DNA of 64,000 nucleotides from NCBI GenBank assembly GCA_964429855.1, contig CAYSDM010000017.1, forward strand, positions 10,217 through 74,216, in the 5' to 3' direction. The notes beneath the pieces were generated by a model. That model was not told the DNA's origin. It saw only the letters and a list, made by a program, of their open reading frames with translations, and searched no databases. The translations under genes were made by a program, and so were the position numbers. Origin of the DNA: CALLMM01 sp964429855. GTDB taxonomy: Bacteria > Armatimonadota > Chthonomonadetes > Chthonomonadales > CAJBBX01. Shown here one piece after another: positions 32,413 to 40,985 of the stretch (positions are counted from its first letter, which is position 1; every line of letters starts with the position of its first letter).

Positions 32413-33966
32413 ATGTCAACGCGCTACGACGCGATCATCATCGGAGCCGGACATAACGGACTGGTCGCCGCCGCCTATCTGGCGCGCGCCGGACGCCGTG
32501 TGCTGGCGCTGGAGCGGCGCGAGATCGTGGGGGGAGCCTGCGTGACAGAGGAGGTCTGGCCCGGCTATCGCGTCTCGGCTGCCGCCTACCTGTGCAGCCT
32601 GCTGCATCCGCGTATCGTCGCCGATCTGGAACTGCCGCGCTACGGCTTTGAGGTCTATCGCCGCGAAACCGGCGGTTTTGCCCCTTTCCCCGACGGCTCC
32701 TATCTGCTGATCTACCCGGATGCGCAGCGTACCGCCCGTGAACTGGAGCGGTTTCTGGGCAGCCCCGCTGAGACAGACGCTTTCTTTGCGTTCGAAGCCG
32801 AGATAGAACGCGCCGCCGAAATTCTGGAGCCGTTCTTCTTCGGTCCCTCCCCGACCTTTGATCAACTGGCGGACGCCTACGCGCAGGCGGGAGAGCGTCC
32901 GCTTTTCGAGGAGTTCTTCACGCTCTCCGTGCGCGACCTGCTGGAGCGGCGCTTCTCCGATCCCCGGCTGATGGCGGTGCTGGCGACCGACGGCTTGATC
33001 GGAACCTGCGCGGGCGTGGAGACTCCTGGAACCGCCTACGTGCTGCTGCATCACTACATGGGGCGCGTGCTGGGAGCGCGGGGACTCTGGGGATTTGTAC
33101 GCGGGGGCATGGGGCGCATTACGCAGGCGCTGGCGGAATCGGCGCGGGAGCATGGGGCGCAGATTCTCGCCGAGTCGGAAGTAACTCGGATATTGACGCG
33201 CAACGGCCGCGCGGTTGGCGTTGCGCTGGCCAACGGCGACACCTATGAGGCGGAGGCGATCCTCTCCAACGCGCATCCTGCCCGCACCTTTGGTCTGGTG
33301 GACTCGCCGCTGCCGGAGCCTCTGCGCGACTCGCTCTCCGACTGGCGAACGGAGGGCGTCTCCTGCAAAATCAATCTGGGCGTCACCGAACTGCCCGATT
33401 TCACCTGTATGCGTGCTGCCGGAATCCCCGCCGAGACCTGTATGCAGGGCACGGTGCATATCTGCTCCTCGCTGGAGTATCTGGAGCAGGCATGGCAGGA
33501 TGCTCGCCAGGGACGGCCCTCCGCCGCCCCGATGATCGAAATCTACACCCAGACTATCACCGACCGCAGTCTTGTGCCGGAAGGCAGGCATATCCTCTCC
33601 TGCTTCACGCAATACTTCCCCTACACACTGGAGGCGGGACTCGACAACGAGATCGAAGCGGAGCGATACACAGACCGCGTTCTGGATATACTGGCGCAGT
33701 ATGCGCCGAATATTCGCGCGAGCGTGGAACGGCGGCAGACTCTCACCCCGCAGCATCTGGAGGCGCAGTTCGCGCTGGTTGGCGGGCATATCTTTCACGG
33801 AGAGATCACTCCCGATCAGATGTTCGGCGGGCGTCTTGGCATGAACGGTCCGCAGACCCTCATTCCCGGTCTCTACCTGTGCGGTTCCGGCGCATTTCCG
33901 GGAGGCTGCGTCAGCGGATTTCCGGGGTGGAACGCCGCGCAGGCGCTTCTGCGCCCCGACGCCTGA
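32413..33966 (+). CDS. PYROXD2-like FAD-dependent oxidoreductase
   Basis: 517 residues. The N-terminus carries the dinucleotide-binding 'DAIIIGAGHNGLVAAAYLARAG' motif and an ERREIVGG-type FAD segment. The C-terminus 'GLYLCGSGAFPGGCVSGFPGWNAA' is the second FAD-contact motif. The overall layout resembles CrtI/PYROXD2-type amine or carotenoid oxidoreductases, with a long 'MLHHYMGRVLGARGLWGFVRGGMG' region. The physiological substrate is not evident. The gene starts 9 nt after the KDG kinase stop with AGGAGAGAGG as its ribosome site. Confidence 0.85.
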   Translation: MSTRYDAIIIGAGHNGLVAAAYLARAGRRVLALERREIVGGACVTEEVWPGYRVSAAAYLCSLLHPRIVADLELPRYGFEVYRRETGGFAPFPDGSYLLIYPDAQRTARELERFLGSPAETDAFFAFEAEIERAAEILEPFFFGPSPTFDQLADAYAQAGERPLFEEFFTLSVRDLLERRFSDPRLMAVLATDGLIGTCAGVETPGTAYVLLHHYMGRVLGARGLWGFVRGGMGRITQALAESAREHGAQILAESEVTRILTRNGRAVGVALANGDTYEAEAILSNAHPARTFGLVDSPLPEPLRDSLSDWRTEGVSCKINLGVTELPDFTCMRAAGIPAETCMQGTVHICSSLEYLEQAWQDARQGRPSAAPMIEIYTQTITDRSLVPEGRHILSCFTQYFPYTLEAGLDNEIEAERYTDRVLDILAQYAPNIRASVERRQTLTPQHLEAQFALVGGHIFHGEITPDQMFGGRLGMNGPQTLIPGLYLCGSGAFPGGCVSGFPGWNAAQALLRPDA

Positions 33967-33973
33967 CCTCCGC

Positions 33974-34002
33974 TTGTCATTCTTTCCCGGCTATGTTAGA
34001 AT
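33974..34002 (+). promoter_or_regulatory. Promoter of the ricT-like gene
   Basis: TTGTCA (33974-33979), 17-nt spacer, TAGAAT (33997-34002), 40 bp before the ATG. Confidence 0.68.
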
Positions 34003-34041
34003 GGCTAAGTACCTCGACTGCTGTAGAAAGGAGAGGTCTGA

Positions 34042-34965
34042 ATGCCTCTTGCTGTGGGCGTTGCGTTCAAGCGGGTCGCGAAATCGTACTGGTTCGACCC
34101 GGGAACGCTGGAGTTAAAAGAGTTTGACCGTGTGATCGTCGAAACCGTGCGCGGCGTGGAGATCGGCACGGTGCGCATCACCGCGCGCGACGCTCCTGAT
34201 TCTGAGATACAGTCCCCCCTCAAGCGCATCCTGCGTCTGGCGGAACCGCGCGATCTGGAGCAGGAGCAGCGCAACACGGAGCGGGCGAAACAGGCGCGCC
34301 TGTTGTGCATGGAGCGGGTACGCCATCACGAACTGCCCATGAAGGTGCTGCAGGCGGAGTATACGTTTGAGGGCAGCCAGGTCACTCTCTACTTCGCGGC
34401 GGAGAATCGAGTGGACTTTCGCGAACTGGTCAAAGACCTTGCCGGACAGCTTCGCTGCAAGGTGCAGCTTTATCAGGTCGGCGCGCGCGATCAGGCGAAG
34501 ATGATCGGGGGCGTGGGACCGTGCGGCCTGACGCTCTGCTGTTCCACCTTTCTGACCGAGTTTCAGCCCATCTCCATGAAGATGGCGAAAGATCAGAGCC
34601 TCTTCCTCAACCCGGTCAAATTCTCCGGCGTCTGCGGCAAGCTGATGTGCTGCCTCAGCTACGAGCATGAGAACTATGTGGAGGCGAAAAAGCGATTGCC
34701 GCAGATCGGTGACATTGTGCGCACGCCCAAAGGACAGGCGCGAGTCTATGAACTGAACGTCATCAAGGAAGAGGTGCTGGTAACGCTGCTGGAGAGCGAA
34801 GCTCCACTGATCCTCCCGGCGTCGGAGGTGACTCTGGAGAAGACCGGTCGCTGCAGCAGCTGCCGCGGCTGTTCCGTAGGGCATATGAAGCGGGATTTCG
34901 CCGAGAACTCCCCCTATGGCGATATGGAACCGGAGGAGATTGATCTCAAGGATCTGGAGGACTGA
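34042..34965 (+). CDS. ricT: PSP1 domain protein, RicT/YaaT-like
   Basis: 307 residues. PSP1 C-terminal domain signs are 'GVAFKRVAKSYWFDPG' at the start, 'EYTFEGSQVTLYFAAENRVDFRELVKDLAGQL' in the middle, and two Cys-rich motifs, 'GPCGLTLCCSTF' and 'GVCGKLMCCLSYEHENY', which in RicT bind an iron-sulfur cluster together with RicA and RicF. The C-terminal 'CSSCRGC' adds further Cys. In Bacillus the Ric complex helps mature mRNAs through RNase Y. No ricA or ricF homologue is visible nearby. AAAGGAGAGG is an excellent ribosome site. Confidence 0.9.
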   Translation: MPLAVGVAFKRVAKSYWFDPGTLELKEFDRVIVETVRGVEIGTVRITARDAPDSEIQSPLKRILRLAEPRDLEQEQRNTERAKQARLLCMERVRHHELPMKVLQAEYTFEGSQVTLYFAAENRVDFRELVKDLAGQLRCKVQLYQVGARDQAKMIGGVGPCGLTLCCSTFLTEFQPISMKMAKDQSLFLNPVKFSGVCGKLMCCLSYEHENYVEAKKRLPQIGDIVRTPKGQARVYELNVIKEEVLVTLLESEAPLILPASEVTLEKTGRCSSCRGCSVGHMKRDFAENSPYGDMEPEEIDLKDLED

Positions 34966-35015
34966 GCCGGTCTCCATGCGAAACCATTCGGAGCGTCTTC
35001 GCCGCCTCTTATTCG

Positions 35016-35500
35016 TTGACACAGCAAGGCCGTTTTGTGATACTCCCTGAAAGAAAGATTCTCGCAGCGGTCATCGGAGTGATCGCGCTGCTTGGACTGT
35101 GCGCCGGTAATCTCCGGTTGCGCTCTCCGATCCCGCCTCGGTTCCCTCCGGGCGGTACGCGCAGGAGGCGCTGCAAAAACGCAGGCTGTGGGAAACAGTC
35201 CGGCAGAAGGCGGTGTTCGGGGAGAATGTGCGGCAGACTCTGGTCTATGTGGCGAACGGCGATGTGGATGCCGGGATCGTCTTCGTCACCGATGCCCGTA
35301 TCGAGGCGCGGCGGGTTCGGGTCGTTCAGCAGGCGGTTCCGGGTAGAGATCACGCGCCTATTCTCTATTCGGCGGCGGTGGTGGCGCGCTCCCGCAACGC
35401 CGAGGCAGCCCGCCGGTTCGTCGCCTTTCTGCAAAGTCCCGTTGCCCGCCGCATCCTGACAGGCTTCGGTTTTACGCCGCTTACGGCTCCGCGCCCATAA
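35016..35500 (+). pseudogene. modA: Decayed molybdate-binding protein gene (modA)
   Basis: Two fragments of a periplasmic molybdate-binding protein lie in different frames. 35016-35112 codes a signal-peptide-like start ('LPERKILAAVIGVIALLGLCAG'). From 35111, another frame reads 'SPVALSDPASVPSGRYAQEAL', then 'VFGENVRQTLVYVANGDVDAG', which are the classic C-terminal ModA segments, running to 'FGFTPLTAP' and a stop at 35500. The central ligand domain is missing and the two parts are out of frame, with a TAA at 35108 in the second frame. So this looks like a deletion plus frameshift. No modB or modC is present. A GTG at 35213 could in principle start a 95-residue remnant. Confidence 0.72.
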
Positions 35501-35507
35501 ATAGCCG

Positions 35508-35556
35508 CCGGGCGGCGCAGCGAAGAATCCGGCAAGAGGTCATCCGCGCCGCCCGG
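35508..35556. terminator. Inverted repeat between convergent genes
   Basis: CCGGGCGGCGC (35508-35518) and GCGCCGCCCGG (35546-35556) form an 11-bp perfect stem with a 27-nt loop between the modA remnant and the convergent DUF2961 gene. No T run follows. Confidence 0.5.
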
Positions 35557-35570
35557 TCACATGTCCGGTG

Positions 35571-36668
35571 TCAGCGAATGTCGGGGCGCGGTCTTCGCTG
35601 CACGGCAGGCAGCAGCGGCGGGAACGGCGCGTGCGGCTCCGTCTGATACCAGTAGGCGACGCTGGAGTAGTCGTTCTGCTGCACGTTGGCGTGTCCATGC
35701 TCGATGGTGACCTTCAGCGACTTCGTAAAGATGATCGGGTCCTCGATGTGGAAGCGGTACGAGGTGCACTTATGACGCCCCGGATGATCGGGGTCGTCCT
35801 CCGCAAGAGAGGTTCCCGCATAGGCTCCGCTGATCGGGTGCATTCCCCAGGCGTGGCAGAAGTAGTCTTCGGAGCCGGTTCCGATCATGGAGGGAAGCGG
35901 CTCGCCGTCAATGAAGATCATGTCGTCCCCTTCGCCCCACCAGGTTAACCCGTCCGGCGTCGGATCTATATTGTCTACCGAGACGTTGCAGCCGACGAAG
36001 TGCCCCGCGCCCTGCGCCTCCAGAATGACATAGTTCTCTTTGCCGTCCGGATTCGGCGCATCCATCAGCGACCAGTAGTTGATTCCCTGCGCCGAGAGGC
36101 TGCCCCGCGTACTGACTGTCGGGTTCTCGCGCCGCCACTGGGCATGGAAGCGCAGCACATCCTCCCCCAGCGAATCGTACTCCTCATAGTCAATATAGAA
36201 ATAGAAGGAGAGTACCGGGGCGGTTCCCTCGTTGGTGACCGTGATCTTTGCGCCGCTGGCAAAGGGCATCTGCCAGTAGCAGTTCATCGCCATGTTGCCG
36301 CCCAGCTTCTTCTCTTCGCTGCGCGGCGCAACGGTCGTGATCGGCAGGGAGGCGTTGGATTTCGCGATTCCATGTCCGAGATTGAAGAAATCGCCGACGG
36401 GACATTCGACCGAGGGGGTCTCTTCGCCATCCCAGTACATTCGCAGCACCAGATGACGTAGATAGTAGCGATCTTCCGGGCAGTTGATCGTGAACCAGAT
36501 ATGCGTGATGGAGCCTGCGCCGGGGATTTCCGCCAGTGTGGCGGTCTCGCCGACGGGAATGTTCCAGTAGTCGCGGTTGCCGCCGGTGGTGTCGTAGCTG
36601 GACTTGCGCCGCGTGCGAGCCTGACGCTGCCGCACCAGCGACTTCAGGGTTGTGCATCCGATAGACAT
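35571..36668 (-). CDS. DUF2961 (GH172-like) protein
   Basis: 365 residues from the ATG at 36668, which has AAGGAGC 5 nt upstream; a longer ORF to 36722 lacks such support. The sequence has the DUF2961 features: 'RDYWNIPVGETATLAEIPGAGSITHIWFTI' at the start, 'GEGDDMIFIDGEPLPSMIGTGSEDYFCHAWG' in the middle and 'AYWYQTEPHAPFPPLLP' at the end. Members of this family are now placed in GH172, which includes difructose-dianhydride and arabinofuranoside-active enzymes. No signal peptide is visible, so it may act inside the cell. It fits the sugar-degradation context. Confidence 0.88.
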   Translation of the reverse strand: MSIGCTTLKSLVRQRQARTRRKSSYDTTGGNRDYWNIPVGETATLAEIPGAGSITHIWFTINCPEDRYYLRHLVLRMYWDGEETPSVECPVGDFFNLGHGIAKSNASLPITTVAPRSEEKKLGGNMAMNCYWQMPFASGAKITVTNEGTAPVLSFYFYIDYEEYDSLGEDVLRFHAQWRRENPTVSTRGSLSAQGINYWSLMDAPNPDGKENYVILEAQGAGHFVGCNVSVDNIDPTPDGLTWWGEGDDMIFIDGEPLPSMIGTGSEDYFCHAWGMHPISGAYAGTSLAEDDPDHPGRHKCTSYRFHIEDPIIFTKSLKVTIEHGHANVQQNDYSSVAYWYQTEPHAPFPPLLPAVQRRPRPDIR

Positions 36669-36767
36669 GGCTGCTCCTTTGCATGTGTGAATTATGAATA
36701 GCCTGATGGCTGAGTAGAGCACAAGGAAGGGGCTGGCAGCGATGTTTTTCCGAGCCGTCCCTTCCTC

Positions 36768-37460
36768 CTATTCGAGGTGAACCGAGACGATTCCCTCCAG
36801 CGCAGTCATCTCCTGGAGGAAAGCGGCGCGGTCGAAGGATTTCGGAGGACGAAGGCGCAGCAGGACGGTCCTCACATCGGCATCCCGGCTGGTTTCATGA
36901 CGGATGCTCTTGATCGTGACCCGGTGCGCGGCGATCTGCGACAGCGCAGCCGTCAGCCGGTCTCCCTCAGAACGTACCTGAAGCTCCATCTGCATCATAC
37001 GTCTGCCCTTTGTCTCCAGCCAGTCCTCTGCCCAGTTGAGGATCCAGAGCGTGAAAAGAACGATGAGGGTAGCGATCACCGCGATCTGTCCCAGCGCAGG
37101 ACTGATTCCGACGGCGAGGCCGATTCCGGCCGTCGTCCAGATGGAGGCGGCGGTGGTTAAACCGCGTATGGCGGCTCCGTCACGAATAATCGCGCCCGCT
37201 CCCAGAAACCCGATGCCCGTTACGATCTGCGCGGCGATACGGCCGGGATCGCCCTTCCCCGTTTCGGTCACGCGCACCGACACCAGCGTAATCAGCGTAG
37301 AACCCAGACAGACCAGAATATGCGTGCGAAGCCCCGCCGGGTGTCCATGCAGTTCGCGTTCCAGACCGACCAGACCGCCCAGTACTACAGAAAGCGCCAG
37401 CGCCAGCGTCATCCCGACCAGCGTACCGGCAGGGATATGCAGTCCGAAGAAGGTGTCCAT
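36768..37460 (-). CDS. MgtC/SapB-family membrane protein
   Basis: 230 residues. About five membrane helices in the N-terminal 145 residues carry the MgtC signatures 'VLGGLVGLERELHGHPAGLRTHILVCLGS' and 'GIGFLGAGAIIRDG... GLTTAASIWTTAGIGLAVG'. The C-terminal 80 residues form a soluble ACT-like domain. MgtC proteins influence magnesium adaptation or ATP synthase regulation; the exact role here is not clear. It is separated by 2 bp from the proS stop and likely cotranscribed with it. Confidence 0.9.
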   Translation of the reverse strand: MDTFFGLHIPAGTLVGMTLALALSVVLGGLVGLERELHGHPAGLRTHILVCLGSTLITLVSVRVTETGKGDPGRIAAQIVTGIGFLGAGAIIRDGAAIRGLTTAASIWTTAGIGLAVGISPALGQIAVIATLIVLFTLWILNWAEDWLETKGRRMMQMELQVRSEGDRLTAALSQIAAHRVTIKSIRHETSRDADVRTVLLRLRPPKSFDRAAFLQEMTALEGIVSVHLE

Positions 37461-37462
37461 AC

Positions 37463-39205
37463 TCAGCTTTTCGGGGTCAGTCGCGCCTTCTCCTCCGCGA
37501 TCAGACGCGCAACGAACGCCGCCGCCTCTTCCAGCGGAACGGTCTGCGCGGAGGAGCGATCCCGGCGCAGGCTGATCTCGATCCTTCCTTCCGCCAGCGC
37601 GCGCCCCGCCACGATCCGCACAGGGCAGCCGATCAGATCGGCGTCTTTGAACTTTACGCCGGAGCGTTCCTGCCGGTCATCGTACAGCGTCTCCACGCCC
37701 TGTGCCTCCAGCGCGGCATACAGCCGATCCGTCTGCTCCCGATGCGCCTCGTCCTGCGCGTTGACCAGAATTAACGTCGCCTCAAAAGGAGCCAGCGTGA
37801 CGGGCAAAACCATCCCGTCGGCGTCGTGATGCGTTTCCACCGCCGCCGCCATCGTGCGGCTGATTCCCAGCCCGTAGCAGCCCATCAGAATATCGCGCCG
37901 CTCGCCGTCGGGCAGGTCTACCTGCGCGCCCATCGCCTGACTGTACTTCACGCCGAGTTTGAAGACATGACCGACCTCTATGCCGCGAGCCTCCGCATAG
38001 GTTCCGCCGGAGCCGCAGTACGCGCACAGATCGCCTGCCTGCGCCACGCGAATATCCGCCCAGTCCGATACCTGAAAGTCCGCTCCGGGAGTCACTCCGA
38101 CCCTGTGCGCGTCGTCCTGATTCGCGCCGACCACCATCTCTACCGCGCCGCGCAGTTCCCGATCTGCGAGGATCGGCACGCCCGCCAGATTCACGGGACC
38201 GGCAAACCCGACCGCCGCGCCGGTGACCCGCTCAACGGTCGCCGCGCTCGCCATCTCCACGCTCTCCACGCCCAGAAACCGCCGCAGTTTCGACAGGTTC
38301 AGTTCCCGGTCTCCGCGCACCAGCGCGGCTAACGGCTCCCCATCTGCTGTAACGATGATCGTCTTGATGAGCCTGTCCGCCGTCACCTGCAGAAAGTCGC
38401 AGACCTGCGTCACCGTATGCATGCCGGGCGTAGAGACAACACGGGAGCGAGGTTCGCCGATGGGAAGCGGGAGAGCGTCCCAGCCATCGGGGAGACCGAT
38501 CTCGGCGCGTTCGGCGTTCGCCGCGTAGCCGCACGAGTCGCAGCGCAGCACGGTGTCCTCGCCGTTTTCCGTCAGCAGCATAAACTCGCGATTTTCCGAA
38601 CCGCCAATCGAGCCGGGATCGGCGTCCACCGCCAGATAGGGCAGTCCGCACCGCGTGAAGATTCGCTCATAGGCGCGATAGTGAGCGCGATAGCTGCGAT
38701 CCAGCCCCTCCTCTTCATAGTCGAAGGAGTAGGAGTCCTTCATGGTGAACTCACGCCCCCGGATCAGACCGCCGCGCGGGCGCGGTTCATCCCGGAATTT
38801 GGTCTGAATCTGATAGAGGATGAGCGGAAGCTGCTTCCAGGAGCGCACCTCCCCCCGCACGATGTCAGTAATCACCTCCTCATGCGTAAATCCCAGGAAA
38901 AAGTCGCGGCGATTGCGATCCTGAAGCGTAAAGAGTACATCCACCCCGGCGCGTCCCGTCTCTTCCAGATGCTCGCGGGGAACCAGCGCGGGCATAAAGA
39001 CCTCCTGCCCGCCGACGGCGTTCATCTCCTGGCGCACAATGGCGGCAATCTTCTGATGGACTCGCCAGCCAAGCGGAAGATAGGAGTAGACTCCCGCCGC
39101 CAGCTTTCGCACAAAACCGCCGCGCAGCAGAAGCCGATGGCTGATAAACTCCGCATCGGCGGGCGCTTCGCGCAGGGTGGGAATGAATAGCTGTGAAGCT
39201 CGCAT
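37463..39205 (-). CDS. proS: Prolyl-tRNA synthetase
   Basis: 580 residues, the normal length for the bacterial-type ProRS with an editing insertion. 'RASQLFIPTLREAPADAEFISHRLLLRGGFVRKLAAGVYSYLPLG' is the N-terminus with motif 1. 'GFTHEEV... LPLILYQIQTKFRDEPRPRGGLIRGREFTMKDSYSFD' gives motif 2, and 'MGCYGLGISRTMAAAVETHHD' gives motif 3. The editing domain (about 225-380) lies between. The anticodon-binding domain is at the end. It attaches proline to tRNA(Pro) in the cytoplasm. Confidence 0.97.
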   Translation of the reverse strand: MRASQLFIPTLREAPADAEFISHRLLLRGGFVRKLAAGVYSYLPLGWRVHQKIAAIVRQEMNAVGGQEVFMPALVPREHLEETGRAGVDVLFTLQDRNRRDFFLGFTHEEVITDIVRGEVRSWKQLPLILYQIQTKFRDEPRPRGGLIRGREFTMKDSYSFDYEEEGLDRSYRAHYRAYERIFTRCGLPYLAVDADPGSIGGSENREFMLLTENGEDTVLRCDSCGYAANAERAEIGLPDGWDALPLPIGEPRSRVVSTPGMHTVTQVCDFLQVTADRLIKTIIVTADGEPLAALVRGDRELNLSKLRRFLGVESVEMASAATVERVTGAAVGFAGPVNLAGVPILADRELRGAVEMVVGANQDDAHRVGVTPGADFQVSDWADIRVAQAGDLCAYCGSGGTYAEARGIEVGHVFKLGVKYSQAMGAQVDLPDGERRDILMGCYGLGISRTMAAAVETHHDADGMVLPVTLAPFEATLILVNAQDEAHREQTDRLYAALEAQGVETLYDDRQERSGVKFKDADLIGCPVRIVAGRALAEGRIEISLRRDRSSAQTVPLEEAAAFVARLIAEEKARLTPKS

Positions 39206-39229
39206 GGAATGCTCCCTCCCGAAAACGGA

Positions 39230-40048
39230 TCAGTCTTTCCCCATCAGAAGCGAGAAGGTGTGCGGCAGGCGCGGGATCAGGTCAGGCGGATAGTGGGGAA
39301 ACTGATCCCAGAAGGGAACGGGATGCTCCTCGAATCGCTCTACGCGCAGCCCCGCGTCAATCAGCGCGTTGATGATATGCCCGAAGTTCCAGTGCCGCTC
39401 ATACTTGCGCGCCTGCTCTTCCACCGGCTTCTCCAGTGCGCCGATATACTGATCGGGCCAGCCCTGATTGACATCCACCCGCGTATCGAAATAGTCGCCA
39501 TACTGAGGATCGAGGCGAACCTCCGAAGCCCCCATCTCGAATATCCAGTTGATCGGATGTCCTTCAAACAGATAGAGTTTTCCGCCAGAGCGAAGCAGAC
39601 GCGCCGGAACCTTCGCCCACGCCTCAATATCCATCATCCAGCAGAGCGCGCCTCGCCCCGTATAGACGAGGTCTGCCGTACCGTTCAGTTCCTCCGGCGT
39701 CTCCAGCACATCGCAGCAGAACCACTGCGCAGGCGCGCCAAGCGCCTCCGCCTTCTGACGGGCGCAGGCGATCATGCCGTCGCTGATGTCCACTCCGATC
39801 ACCTCCGCCGCCCCCAGATTCCACAGCGAGAGCGTGTCACGCCCGCCCGCGCACTGAAGATGAATCGCCCGACGGCACCACCGATCCAGGTCTTTCAGGT
39901 AGCGAAACTCCGGCTCCTCAAAGTTCTTGCCCCCGTTCCTCAGAAAGACGATGTCCGCCTCGATCTCCTGCGCATAGCGCGCCGACGCCTCGTTCCAGGC
40001 GGCGCGATTCTCCTGATGCCTTGCGCGAACCTCCCTCTCCTCTTTCAC
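39230..40048 (-). CDS. SAM-dependent methyltransferase
   Basis: 272 residues. A class I methyltransferase fold: 'AIHLQCAGGRDTLSLWNLGAAEVIGVDISDGMI' holds the SAM-binding glycine-rich motif and the acidic residue that contacts the ribose. Motif II-like 'ADLVYTGRGALCWMMD' and 'LLRSGGKLYLFEGHPINW' follow. The target is unknown. It overlaps the upstream hydrolase by 4 nt (ATGA), so the two are coupled and may act on the same compound. Located 24 nt upstream of proS on the same strand. Confidence 0.85.
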   Translation of the reverse strand: MKEEREVRARHQENRAAWNEASARYAQEIEADIVFLRNGGKNFEEPEFRYLKDLDRWCRRAIHLQCAGGRDTLSLWNLGAAEVIGVDISDGMIACARQKAEALGAPAQWFCCDVLETPEELNGTADLVYTGRGALCWMMDIEAWAKVPARLLRSGGKLYLFEGHPINWIFEMGASEVRLDPQYGDYFDTRVDVNQGWPDQYIGALEKPVEEQARKYERHWNFGHIINALIDAGLRVERFEEHPVPFWDQFPHYPPDLIPRLPHTFSLLMGKD

Positions 40049-40863
40049 AACGGCATCCTCAGCCCATCGTAAGCGACCAGAATGCCGTGCGGCGTAAAAA
40101 AGCGCTCCAGGTCTTCGTGCAGCCAGCCGCCGTTATGCGAGAAGTGAGTCGCGACCACCCGCGCATCCGCCGCGAGCGCGCCTCGCTTCGCCAACTCATC
40201 CCGCGCCGCAACCACGCCCTCACAGCCCAGATGTCCCCCGCGATGATCGCGAGGTCCGTAGGTGCAGTCAAGAACCACCAGGTTCAGCGGACGCTGCGAC
40301 AGAAACTCCCAGGTCGGCTCATCGTACCAGCCGGTGTCGTGTCCGAGCAGGGCGGCGCGACCATCCTGCTCCAGCCGATAGTTGACGCACTCCTCCGAGC
40401 GGTCATGCGCGGCAAGCACAGGAGTCGCTGACAAGCCTTCGCCGAGGTCTATCGGCTGCCAGGGCGCAATCCGATGAAAAACCAGACGATAGAGGCTCCA
40501 GTCCTCTCCATTGACGGCGATAAACGCCGCCTCCACCTTGGCATTTCCCCAGACCTGCAGCGGAGTTTCGGGAACGACAGAGAACCCCGATCGGCGATAC
40601 TGAAGATCGGAGGGAAACCAGTGGTCGGCGTGGCTGTGGGTCACGAGAAGATGCTCCAGCTTCTCATAGGCGAGACCGTGCCGGTGGTGGTGCAGATTCG
40701 AGTCCGGTCCAAAATCCACGCGCACCCGGCTGTCCAGCATATAGGCTGCGCGAGAACGGATGTCTTTGCCTCCCAGAGCGCGCGCCTTCTGACAGGCGGC
40801 GCAGGTGCAGAACAGCGCGGGCCACGCCTCCGCCGCCGCCGTTCCGCAAAAAAGAATCTCCAT
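40045..40863 (-). CDS. MBL-fold hydrolase, PhnP-like
   Basis: 272 residues from ATG at 40863, which has GAGG 7 nt upstream; the ORF extends to 40905 without support. 'ILFCGTAAAEAWPALFCTCAAC' has the PhnP-like strand with a Cys-rich zinc site. 'LLVTHSHADHWFPSDLQYR' is the HXHXDH active-site motif, with 'HDTGWY' and 'ATHFSHNGG' as later ligands. Probably a phosphodiester or related hydrolase. It overlaps the methyltransferase by 4 nt. It is related in plan to the protein at 22865, but diverged. Confidence 0.85.
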   Translation of the reverse strand: MEILFCGTAAAEAWPALFCTCAACQKARALGGKDIRSRAAYMLDSRVRVDFGPDSNLHHHRHGLAYEKLEHLLVTHSHADHWFPSDLQYRRSGFSVVPETPLQVWGNAKVEAAFIAVNGEDWSLYRLVFHRIAPWQPIDLGEGLSATPVLAAHDRSEECVNYRLEQDGRAALLGHDTGWYDEPTWEFLSQRPLNLVVLDCTYGPRDHRGGHLGCEGVVAARDELAKRGALAADARVVATHFSHNGGWLHEDLERFFTPHGILVAYDGLRMPL

Positions 40864-40985
40864 TCCATACCTCGATTCACAATTCGGCATACATCGTTCC
40901 GTCATACTTCGCAGTGAGACAGCCGATTTCCTACGGCGGCAGGCGCAGGAAGCTGGTCTCTGTCGTCACGCAGACCCGCAACGTT

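Noticed and set aside
34114..35022. A 302-codon minus-strand ORF opposite ricT
   Set aside because: RicT Cys motifs and an excellent ribosome site are on the plus strand.
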